A stretch of DNA of 16,109 nucleotides. It comes from Trichodesmium sp. jk18x7bins.61. GTDB taxonomy: Bacteria > Cyanobacteriota > Cyanobacteriia > Cyanobacteriales > Microcoleaceae. The notes under the pieces are model-generated. The model did no database searches. It was not told the DNA's origin and saw only the letters and a program-made list of their open reading frames with translations. Position numbers and translations under genes: made by a program. Below, piece after piece: positions 7,745 to 14,257 of this stretch (within the stretch, counting starts at the first letter, position 1; each line of letters opens with the position of its first letter). The DNA lies in the NCBI GenBank assembly GCA_022822685.1, contig JAJEAQ010000004.1:1-16109 (forward strand), written 5' to 3'.

Positions 7745-8438
7745 TGGTTTAAGCGATAAAGATAGAGTAGAAGAATATTGGCCAACAGAAATATTACCCT
7801 TGCTACAAGGAAAAATCGATTTAGCTGTAGTGAGAAATAGATTAATAGAAATTGCTAATACTAAAAATGGGCATGACAATGTGACAGTCGCTTTAATGCA
7901 TTATCAGGTAATTCCTAAAGATCAGATGGCTAGGCCGCTGATACCTCCTCCGGTAAAAATCTCTGCTCCATCTGATAGACAAGATATTGAACCTGAAACT
8001 GATAGAAGATCATGGTTTTACTTGTTAGGAATTTCCGTACTTTTAGGACTAGGTGGAATATTAGCATATTTATTAAGTCCCTTAGTCAAAGACGTAATTG
8101 AATCATTGTCACCTCCAAAGAATAAAATTATCCAGAAAGAAAAGCCTAGCCAACTAGCACTTGAAACATTTTCTCCCACCTTATCATTAGATGTCGGTTC
8201 ATTTATATTGATTGATAGTAGCGATCGCATTGAATTACTAACTAGCACAATAAATCGGACTGTTAAAGGTGTAGTTACTAAAGGTAGTATCCTCAAAGTA
8301 ACCAAAAAATTATATCAATCTGAAGAAATATGGTTAGAATTAAAAGTCTGCTCAGTTAAAACATTCTCTAATCTAGACCTAGATTTTTATACTTTACTAC
8401 AACCACAAGATGTAGGTTGGATTGAACAAAAAAAATAG
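7713..8438 (+). CDS. PP2C-type protein phosphatase, C-terminal part (frameshifted)
   Basis: This reading frame carries the end of the same phosphatase. It contains CSDGLSD and NGHDNVT, the two remaining metal-binding motifs of PP2C enzymes. A Pro-rich linker follows, then one membrane segment (about 8013-8084, WFYLLGISVLLGLGGILAYL) and a strand-rich C-terminal domain that may be SH3-like. The ATG at 7713 lies inside the upstream reading frame and is unlikely to be a true start. Real homology resumes only after the T8 run, so the protein depends on correction or slippage there. The intact protein would be membrane-anchored with its catalytic domain on the N-terminal side. It ends in TAG after an A8 run. 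No partner kinase is visible in the window. Confidence 0.8.
   Translation: MKIVFFLICSDGLSDKDRVEEYWPTEILPLLQGKIDLAVVRNRLIEIANTKNGHDNVTVALMHYQVIPKDQMARPLIPPPVKISAPSDRQDIEPETDRRSWFYLLGISVLLGLGGILAYLLSPLVKDVIESLSPPKNKIIQKEKPSQLALETFSPTLSLDVGSFILIDSSDRIELLTSTINRTVKGVVTKGSILKVTKKLYQSEEIWLELKVCSVKTFSNLDLDFYTLLQPQDVGWIEQKK
7725..7732 (+). other. T8 run at the phosphatase frameshift
   Basis: Eight consecutive T separate the two reading frames; seven would keep AGT ATT TTT TTG ATT TGC in one frame and give DSIFLICSDGLSD. Poly-T tracts of this length allow polymerase slippage and are also common sites of sequencing or replication error. Confidence 0.85.
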
Positions 8439-8926
8439 AAAGTCGCTTAGATGTGATAAATTTCTTTAACATAAGTCCAGAGAAACTAGATGGATGTGTA
8501 GTAAATCCTTCAGATTATATAAAGCAATAATTAGAGACTTTTGGCTCAAGTCTGATAAATTCTTGTTCAGGGTAGGTGAGGTGGGAATATATACTGTTAA
8601 CTGATTTTTTCGTTTCCGCAGTAACCTACCAATATTAAGCACTCTAGCTGTCTTAATATTTGCTTTCTAACCCACAAAAAGTAGCATCAAACCATCAATA
8701 ACTCACTGCTAAATCATCGGTTATCTCTCTTTGATCGCTTTGGTAAAACTCCTGTGATTTATAGCGGTTTTCATTAAAATAGACCACAATTATCAGTACT
8801 ATGACTCCTCAAATTATAGGTATACTTACTGCCATTGAGGATTCGCTTCGCTCAATTTATTTACTGACGGGATTCCTCTGGCGTTAAAACTGAAGTTTAT
8901 AACGGGAGTCCTCTCCCGTATTTAAG
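8439..8926. other. Intergenic upstream of sipA
   Basis: No gene is supported. GGTAGGT (8571-8577) and ACCTACC (8624-8630) could pair across a long loop. The segment ACGGGATTCCTCT near 8859-8871 is a diverged direct copy of ACGGGAGTCCTCT at the hairpin next to sipA. Confidence 0.4.
8902..8919 (+). promoter_or_regulatory. Hairpin immediately upstream of the sipA start
   Basis: ACGGGAG (8902-8908) pairs perfectly with CTCCCGT (8913-8919) around a TCCT loop and ends seven bases before the ATG. If transcribed it would sit over the ribosome entry region. No Shine-Dalgarno sequence lies between it and the start codon except inside the stem (GGGAG). Confidence 0.45.
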
Positions 8927-9217
8927 ATGGAAACAAAATTTTATATTGGCCAAAAAGTGAGATTAGTTGTTCAACCTCCATACATCAAAACCGCTGAATC
9001 TATGCCGATACTGCGTCCCCCTAATGTAGTGCGCTTGGGTGAAGTAGGAACTATTTTAAATCGCAAAGCGGGAAATTATTGGGTTGTTCGTTTTGAAAAA
9101 GGAGCATTTCTCATGGATACTCAACATATAGAAACTTTGGCAGTTGATGATGAGATTCCTCAGCCACGTAATGATGATGAAGACAGTACTGAGAGCACTT
9201 CACTTTCAAAATCTTAG
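8927..9217 (+). CDS. sipA: SipA-like NblS/Hik33-interacting protein (DUF3148)
   Basis: SipA is a small SH3-like cytoplasmic protein that binds the sensor kinase NblS (Hik33) and modulates its activity in the high-light and stress response of cyanobacteria. The 96 residues show the family pattern: IGQKVRLVVQPPYIKTA near the N-terminus, then SMPILRPPNVVRLGEVGTI, then NYWVVRFEKGAFLMD followed by QHIETL. The beta-rich core covers about residues 1-70. The last 25 are acidic and Ser/Thr-rich, a disordered tail longer than in the shortest homologs. The ATG at 8927 is the only start that gives the family N-terminus. The gene ends in TAG, two bases before the stop of the convergent DUF1400 gene. That amber stop shows TAG is a normal terminator here. 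Identification rests on motif memory. Confidence 0.85.
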   Translation: METKFYIGQKVRLVVQPPYIKTAESMPILRPPNVVRLGEVGTILNRKAGNYWVVRFEKGAFLMDTQHIETLAVDDEIPQPRNDDEDSTESTSLSKS

Positions 9218-9219
9218 AC

Positions 9220-9759
9220 TTATTTGAGTAGTTCTTCAAGATTACTGAAACTTTCTTTAACTTTTTCTACAATTTGGTTAATTTTGCCTACTTCTATGTG
9301 CATCTCTTCAGTGGGATATTTTTCTAGAACTTCAAGTACTGAGATGCGATTATCATCTGCTGCAGCCAGGATAATGGCAGCACGTAGGGCTTTGTCACTT
9401 TCATAATTGTATTTGGTCTGAATTACTTCAGTAATGCCTTTTGTGACATTCTGGCCTAGGTTACTATAAAGCACTTTGGCTAGATTTGTCACATTAGCTC
9501 CTATTTCTAATGTCATTAATCCACGAACCGTATTGGGGCTTACTTTTGATACACCTAGGGCTTGGGATATTGTTTTCGTAGTTCGACCAGTTTCCGCAAA
9601 AAGTTGTAGGTCCTTAACTTTGATTGATGCTTCTATGGGGCCTGCTATCTCAACTACTATTCTTTCGGTGGCGATCACATTTTGATAGGAGAGCATAACT
9701 CCAGCGATCGCTCCCAAGATCATTAATGGACTACGGGATAGTAGATGTGTTAATTGCAT
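9220..9759 (-). CDS. Secreted stand-alone DUF1400 protein
   Basis: This encodes 179 residues. A signal peptide covers about residues 1-30 (hydrophobic LMILGAIAGVMLSY, cleavage likely after VIA), so the protein is probably exported. The mature part matches the cyanobacterial DUF1400 domain: ERIVVEIAGPIEASIKVKDL, then LFAETGRTTKTISQ, VIQTKYNY, AAIILAAADD and a late segment EVLEKYPTEEMHIEV. In most proteins this domain precedes an alpha/beta-hydrolase domain; here the protein stops right after it, with no Ser-His-Asp hydrolase part and no remnant downstream, because sipA ends two bases away. It may be a natural short paralog or a truncated copy. The start is the ATG at 9759. Its function without the hydrolase is unknown. 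Confidence 0.8.
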   Translation of the reverse strand: MQLTHLLSRSPLMILGAIAGVMLSYQNVIATERIVVEIAGPIEASIKVKDLQLFAETGRTTKTISQALGVSKVSPNTVRGLMTLEIGANVTNLAKVLYSNLGQNVTKGITEVIQTKYNYESDKALRAAIILAAADDNRISVLEVLEKYPTEEMHIEVGKINQIVEKVKESFSNLEELLK

Positions 9760-10003
9760 AATTTATACTCTATGTAGATTTTTATCTAAGCACTTGAATA
9801 CACTTTCCGGGAACATTTGTCAATCTTTGTCAGGAGTATAACAATATCCCAGTTAGAAAGGTACTGGAAATCATTACCCAATAGTTATTCTCTTATTTTT
9901 TAGAGGCTGTTTGTAAAGCAAATATTAAGATAGCTAAAATATTGAATTCTGGTGGCCGGCGGCGGACAACTAAAATTCTTTATTTAAACCCCACCCGATC
10001 GGT

Positions 10004-10026
10004 AAACCCCGCCCGCCCCGGCGGGG
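10004..10026. repeat. GC-rich palindrome, copy 2
   Basis: ACCCCGCC and GGCGGGGT pair across a short loop, preceded by TTTATTTAAACCCC, the same leader as copy 1 at 5992. It is a member of the dispersed family with copy 3 near 14471. Confidence 0.65.
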
Positions 10027-10450
10027 TATTACAAGGAGATATCGACCCCAGGGCTTACCCTACCCAAGGATTTAATCTCAGTTTTACAAACAATCTCTTA
10101 GTTGAGCATGAAAGAAGAAGGCCAATTTCAGAGATATTGCAGAGAAGAAAATGTATAAGTACCATTGTCAAAAATCCTGCTTTGGCGAAGCCTAGGGTTA
10201 GCTACATCGCTTAATACACAAAATAATACACAAAAACTCTATGACTGAGAAATGACAAATGTTCCCAAAGAGTAAAAAAAGAAGGATATTAAGTACTGTA
10301 AGTAATATTACTACAAATTATTGAATTTCTTGTGTTTTGTTAAATGGGAAAATTAGATCTGAAGACACAAGAAATCAGCGCTCATGAGGCGATCGCTAAG
10401 AAGATTTTCTGATAATTGCCATTTTTACTATTATGACGAAAGGCCAAATG

Positions 10451-10592
10451 ATATCAAATCCGCGGTTCATCAGTATAGTTAGTTAGGAGTCAGTAGTCAG
10501 TAGTCAGAATTCAGTAGGGAAGAGATCAGATCAGATTTGGTAATTAGGTCGCTCGCACAATTTTTTTATACCTAATTAAACGGATTTGATAT
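10451..10592. mobile_element. MITE-like element with perfect 12-bp ends ATATCAAATCCG
   Basis: ATATCAAATCCG (10451-10462) and CGGATTTGATAT (10581-10592) are perfect inverse copies bounding 142 bp without coding capacity. Inside, the heptamer AGTCAGT recurs near 10489-10508. A diverged single end of the same type lies near 6099. Confidence 0.6.
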
Positions 10593-11302
10593 GAGAAGCT
10601 CTACAGAAAAATTTGGCAAATTTTTATTCGGAGAATGTGTTGATGTTACCGCTATAGTGTAGAATAGCAAATTAGTTCCGTCTATTCACTTCTGCTTAGT
10701 CAAACTTTAGTTTAGTTATGCCTAAATAACTAAATTATTTTTTGTATTCAATTATGATTGGGCTAAACTTAATCAATATCTATACTTATTCTGAGACAGT
10801 AACGACTGTCACGCTTTTTTTTAATTCAGTTTTAACTATTTGGCAGTAGTTAATTAACCTACTAATAACCTACTAACAATAGTTCATGTATTGAAAAAAT
10901 CAGAAGTGAGCTCTACCACTAAGCAACGTGGAAGATAGTCGCTACACTTTCAAATTTATTGAAATAGATTGAGTGGTGGTAGGGGAATTCATTTATTTTG
11001 TGGAGAAAATTCTAATAATATGAGACATAATAAATCAACCCTTAAACTTAGTAGTCAAATATTGGGAGCTTCACTATTTTTTTGTATTACTTCCCTTGTA
11101 CCAAATGCTTACCCTCAAACCAGAGTAAATAATTCAGCTTATTACACAAAACCTAGTCAAGTAGATTCACAACATTTTCCATCGTTAGTATCTAAATATT
11201 GCCCAACAAGTTACTGTCAGAATTTTTACAGATAATAGTGCAGGTTCCGGAGTAATTATCAAAAGGGAAGGTGACATATATACTATTGTCACCAATTATC
11301 AT

Positions 11303-12167
11303 ATCGGGTAAAGTTGAGCCTGTCGGCTCCATGAATGAGGATTGCTCCTCTCCCCTCCCCTTTGAACCGTACGTGACAGTTTCCCATCATACGGCTCAAG
11401 CCTTACTTCAAGCCAAAACACTGTTTGGCACGGAAAATCTGATTCTGACTTTATGTCCGGTGAACGACCTTTATCATATTTGTATATGACATCTAACTTA
11501 CATCACCGTAAAGTTTCTTTCGTCAAATTCTTTTTCGTATAACTTCCAAGAGAAGTCTGCTATTCCTTTTCGCCTGTCGCCGACATGAACATGGGGGGCA
11601 AATTTTGTAGGCTCAGGCTTCTCGAAGAGTACCTCTATCCATCTCATTACAAGATGGCTTTTGTTTTTCCTCTCATCTTCTATCCTCCAGAGGATTCGGC
11701 CGAGATTCCTCTTGGCTTACTGATAGATTTCAGACTCTGTAGGATTTACCCTGTTGTATCAATTGAAGTTCTGAAATAGTTGGGATGGTTATCTATTCTG
11801 CGGTGATAATTTTGTTTCTACATTCTAAGGAGGTGACAACCTTGGAATCACTCACTTACCTTTTTGGTTACAGCCTGTCAGGAATTATTTGGCTGTTTTA
11901 TGAATTACGCAGTTTTAGCTAAAGCTACATGAATAATCAACAACGCGCGACTGTGTTCACCTTTCTATTTCTCCTTCGACTACTGATTAATTCCTTTCAG
12001 CTTTTGGTTATTAGGCTGCATTCTATCTTTTTCGTTGCCTACTCGGACGTGACGTACCGTTCTTTGACGGGTTACTCTATAAGGGTTTGGGGTAGAAATC
12101 CCTCATAGACTAGGTGTCTCAATTCAATTGACCTGTTGAGCCACCTCGCCACATGAACAGGTCGCGC
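11303..12167 (-). mobile_element. ORF-less group II intron, antisense to the protease
   Basis: Group II introns are self-splicing retroelements. On the minus strand this one starts GCGCGACCTG (consensus GTGYG; second base differs) and ends CCCGAT. Domain V is the 34-nt hairpin at 11364-11397, GAGCCGTATGATGGGAAACT followed by GTCACGTACGGTTC, with the AGC triad and a GAAA-type loop. Domain VI and the 3' end occupy the last 61 bases, with a GAGGA-GCAA-TCCTC hairpin, a second hairpin GAGCC-GACA-GGCTC, and a likely branch A in CTCAAC. At 865 bases it has no room for a reverse transcriptase and none is seen, so mobility would need a maturase in trans. Excision rejoins the host reading frame exactly. 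Its orientation is opposite to the host gene, so it cannot splice from the protease mRNA. Confidence 0.88.
11364..11397 (-). ncRNA. Group II intron domain V
   Basis: This is a 34-nt hairpin with GAGCCGTAT/GTACGGTTC arms, the catalytic AGC triad near its 5' end, and a GAAA loop. It is the most conserved part of group II introns and fixes the intron strand as minus. Confidence 0.9.
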
Positions 12168-12650
12168 GGAGTCGATCATAACTCTAGTCAATTGTACCCA
12201 GTTATGAGCAGAGATGGGATGACTCATCAAGCTACTTTGGTTTCTCGAATCGGTAATCTGGATTTAGCATTGTTGAAATTTACTAGCGATCGCTCTTATC
12301 AAGTTGTAGAAATCGCAGATAGTAATAAACTTTCAGTAGGAGAAGCAGTTTTTGCCGCAGGTTTTCTCAATTGGTATCAACCAGACTCTTTACAGATGAG
12401 TAGTACCCGTGCTTGGGGTAGTCGTGCTTTTAAGCTAACTTTAGGCTCTGTGCAAATGCTACCCCGTCGGATTCTCAGCCAAGGGTATCAATTAGGTTAT
12501 ACTAATGAGGTTAAAAGTGGCATGAGTGGTGGACCGATTTTGAACAGTCAGGGGCAGCTAATTGGTATTAACGGACGATCAAAATACCCCATCGCTGGAA
12601 TTAGAGCATTTAGTTTTACAGATGGCTCTCAACCATCAGTAGATGAGTAA
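12168..12650 (+). CDS. Protease C-terminal fragment (Asp and Ser of the triad)
   Basis: This is the 3' exon of the protease pseudogene, about 160 residues, from GVDHNSSQLYPV to TDGSQPSVDE. It carries the Asp-containing LDLALLKF and the Ser-containing GMSGGP, and an INGRSKYPIAGI segment typical of the family. The frame runs back to an ATG at 12153, but those first codons are intron sequence, so that start is accidental. The fragment lacks the catalytic His and signal peptide and should be inactive if translated. The TAA at 12648 looks premature because homologous codons continue in frame to 12702. Confidence 0.6.
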   Translation, partial: GVDHNSSQLYPVMSRDGMTHQATLVSRIGNLDLALLKFTSDRSYQVVEIADSNKLSVGEAVFAAGFLNWYQPDSLQMSSTRAWGSRAFKLTLGSVQMLPRRILSQGYQLGYTNEVKSGMSGGPILNSQGQLIGINGRSKYPIAGIRAFSFTDGSQPSVDE

Positions 12651-12755
12651 AAAAAAATGGAATCTCTAAGTAGGGGTATTCCAACTCATAGAATCCTGAA
12701 CTAACATTTATCCGAAGTGAAATCCCTATCTTTAGTTGAGACTTCTATTTGACAC

Positions 12756-12794
12756 ACTCCCGTTAAATCTTGTGATTGTAACGGGAGTTTTTTT
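12756..12794 (+). terminator. Rho-independent terminator after the protease
   Basis: ACTCCCGTTA (12756-12765) pairs with TAACGGGAGT (12779-12788), a 10-bp stem followed by seven T. It lies 52 bases past the original protease stop. Confidence 0.85.
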
Positions 12795-12863
12795 GTACAA
12801 AATTTTCTGGTCTACAATGCTCACTAATTTCTTGAGGTGTTAAAAACCTACAGAAACAGAATC

Positions 12864-13183
12864 TCATTTTTCATCAAACCATTCCTTCTCACTTTTCCAG
12901 CTCTGGTCTCTATTTTTCTGTATTTGGAGGTTGATATTATTTGTCACTTCATCTAACTCGCCTCTAGAAAATCCACTTCTTCTTTTTACTCTAGAATCTT
13001 GTGTTAAACTTATGCCTCTATCATTTGATAAGCTATTAGTATTATTGCTTAACAATTGTTCTGAGGAACCAAGATTTCTAGTTACTGGTTTTTCTTGAGC
13101 TTGTGTAGGAACTATCCTTAAATTCACAGTGAAAAACATTGCTAATGTGGCAGGAAAACAGTTTTAGTAGTTGTAAATTTCAT
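12864..13183 (-). pseudogene. Small secreted protein with a frameshifted signal peptide
   Basis: The frame from 13139 down gives 91 residues starting MFFTVNLRIVPTQAQ, the end of a signal peptide, followed by a hydrophilic Ser/Asn/Arg-rich mature part (residues 16-91) that I do not recognise. Upstream on the same strand, AGGAGG (13188-13193) stands four bases before an ATG at 13183. That ATG reads MKFTTTKTVF and then runs into TAG. Adding one T to the T4 run at 13155-13158 joins it to FPATLAMFFTVNLRIVPTQAQ, a perfect signal peptide ending in AQ. The strong ribosome-binding site belongs to the 13183 start, so a one-base loss is likely. If real, translation could only begin at 13139 with a shortened signal. 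The protein might still be exported weakly. Function is unknown. Confidence 0.6.
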
Positions 13184-13187
13184 TTTT

Positions 13188-13193
13188 CCTCCT
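13188..13193 (-). promoter_or_regulatory. Strong Shine-Dalgarno AGGAGG for the frameshifted ORF
   Basis: AGGAGG followed by AAAA and ATG on the minus strand is the best ribosome-binding site in the window. It points to 13183 as the original start, not 13139. Confidence 0.7.
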
Positions 13194-13678
13194 AGCAACT
13201 AATTGAGAGAGATACTTTAAATCAACAATTGAACGATTTAGCGTTATTTTATTATACCGTATATTCACTATTTTTTTAGCTATGCTTTGATTAAAAAAAA
13301 TATTTTCTCTAACTGATTTATAAATATAAAGTTATATAATTTTTACAATATAATACTGCTAAAAAGTATTTGTTTTTTGATAGAGATTTGGAGTGTAGTC
13401 ATAGCGCAAATCTCCTAAGAGATCATGCAGTTAATTTTTCGATAACTATCTTTTCATAATTTAAGTATTACTAACAAAATGGCTCAAATCAACACAAACT
13501 TAAAAACAACAAAAGTACTACTGCCAAAAGAATGTGCATCAACTAACCAATTATTTTGATTGACTCTTCTCTCTATTAATAGTTTGAGTTGGAGATAAAA
13601 TTCCTAAATTCAGGAATAGGAAGTGAAGAGGGAAAATGTTTTTCTAAATTATTCCCTCAACATCTCTGCTACAATCAC
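13194..13678. other. Intergenic, very AT-rich
   Basis: No gene is supported. AGATTTG and CAAATCT (about 13384-13412) could form a 7-bp hairpin. GAGGGAA (13628-13634) with TTCCCTC (13652-13658) forms a hairpin just past the COP23-like gene but has no T-run, so it is at best a weak terminator. Confidence 0.45.
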
Positions 13679-13921
13679 TTATTCATAGATAGGTTCGTCA
13701 CTAGCAGTTCCTTGTCCAAAATCTTTAAACTGAGTGATGATCTCTTCTGTTTTATCACAATTCTCTGGCTTTAATGTGAAAACCACATTATCAAAATTAG
13801 GCTCTTCCCCAGGAGAAACATAAACCACCTGCTCATGGTTTACAACTCCAATCTGACTAATATCTGCAAAAGTTTCCATTCCTAAGGCGTAAGCAAGATT
13901 AGTTAGATGAGTACTAACTGC
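13679..13921 (-). CDS. COP23-like protein, C-terminal part beyond the in-frame TAG
   Basis: This stretch continues in the same reading frame after the TAG at 13922-13924. It reads AVSTHLTNLAYALG, then METFADISQIGVVNHEQVVY, then NVVFTLKPENCDKTEEII before TAA. The FTLKP motif and the Cys shortly after match the second half of COP23-domain proteins, where ERRC is followed by a helix, a glycine-rich turn, VVY and FTLKP. An ATG at 13879 could restart translation, but the domain would be cut in half. No frame change is needed to join it to the N-terminal part, giving 192 codons in total. It is more likely the severed tail of the same gene than an independent one. Confidence 0.7.
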   Translation of the reverse strand, partial: AVSTHLTNLAYALGMETFADISQIGVVNHEQVVYVSPGEEPNFDNVVFTLKPENCDKTEEIITQFKDFGQGTASDEPIYE

Positions 13922-14257
13922 CTAACAACGACGTTCAGGAGTATAAGCACCTTGAGGATGAGGGGAAGAAAGAGTTGCTGTCCAAACAATCATTGGTTTA
14001 GAGGAAACTTGAATAACTTCTCGTTTGACAACTGGATATCCACCTAAAAGTCCAGGCTCAGTTGTATCTACTGTTTCACGAAGTATTTGAGGAACAGTAG
14101 CATATTGATTTTCTTCAGAGTTAACTGAAACACAAGTAAATATAACTTTGTCATGAGTTTCTAATTTTTCTGCTTTGGCTTCTGGTTGAGGCATGACACC
14201 CCAGAGACCAACTGTGGCTAAAATACCTGCAAGGGAAACTTTTAATTGGTTATTCAC
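13922..14257 (-). CDS. COP23-like secreted protein, N-terminal part ending at an in-frame TAG
   Basis: COP23-domain proteins (after circadian oscillating protein COP23 of a unicellular cyanobacterium) are secreted or periplasmic proteins of unknown biochemical role. This one starts at GTG (14257), with AGAGG upstream. Residues 1-29 form a signal peptide ending in AKA. The mature protein has VIFTCVSV near 40, MIVWTATLSS near 92, and TPERRC at the end, the last being the family's conserved RRC. The TAG immediately after that Cys is in frame with a further 80 codons that look like the rest of the domain. A single CAG-to-TAG change would explain it. As annotated it is truncated in the middle of the domain and would lack half of it, so probably non-functional unless read through. 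Confidence 0.8.
   Translation of the reverse strand: MNNQLKVSLAGILATVGLWGVMPQPEAKAEKLETHDKVIFTCVSVNSEENQYATVPQILRETVDTTEPGLLGGYPVVKREVIQVSSKPMIVWTATLSSPHPQGAYTPERRC

Larger units (their letters stand above)
9760..11019. other. 1.26-kb repeat-rich intergenic region
   Basis: No gene is supported. A 90-codon frame (9942-10214) runs through the GC-rich palindrome and has Arg/Pro-rich, non-protein-like composition. GCTTACCCTA near 10053 and TAGGGTTAGC near 10194 are near-inverse repeats. One HIP1 octamer lies near 10389. CCTACTAATAA occurs twice near 10858-10880 in AT-rich DNA before the protease pseudogene. Confidence 0.5.
11020..12704 (+). pseudogene. Trypsin-like serine protease, broken by frameshift, intron and stop
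   Basis: The ancestral product was a secreted S1/HtrA-type serine protease of about 270 residues. The ATG at 11020 has GGAGA upstream and is followed by a signal peptide (LGASLFFCITSLVPNA, cleavage near residue 30). One extra base near 11197 shifts the frame; removing it restores SKIAQQVTVRIFTDNSAGSG. The frame then reaches IVTNYH, the catalytic His, where the gene is interrupted at 11302 by 865 bases of group II intron. Joining 11302 to 12168 restores TNYH-GVDHNSSQLYPV in frame. Downstream, NLDLALLKF carries the Asp and KSGMSGGPIL the Ser. A TAA at 12648 is followed in frame by KKMESLSRGIPTHRILN and TAA at 12702, like the usual family C-terminus. Three independent lesions make a pseudogene very likely. 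Confidence 0.85.

Noticed and set aside
8436..8520. Extension of the phosphatase beyond TAG through the A8 run
   Set aside because: Adding or removing an A opens 10-30 more codons, but the expected end of the C-terminal domain is already reached; no homology supports more.
9942..10214. 90-codon frame on the plus strand
   Set aside because: It runs through a dispersed GC-rich palindrome and is Arg/Pro-rich, with a non-ATG start.
11271..11779. Two frames of 72 and 64 codons on the plus strand
   Set aside because: Both lie inside the group II intron and are antisense to its domain V and upstream part.
5804..14257. Reassignment of TAG to Gln
   Set aside because: sipA, the small 5804-5938 ORF and the phosphatase all end in TAG where the protein should end, so TAG is a normal stop.
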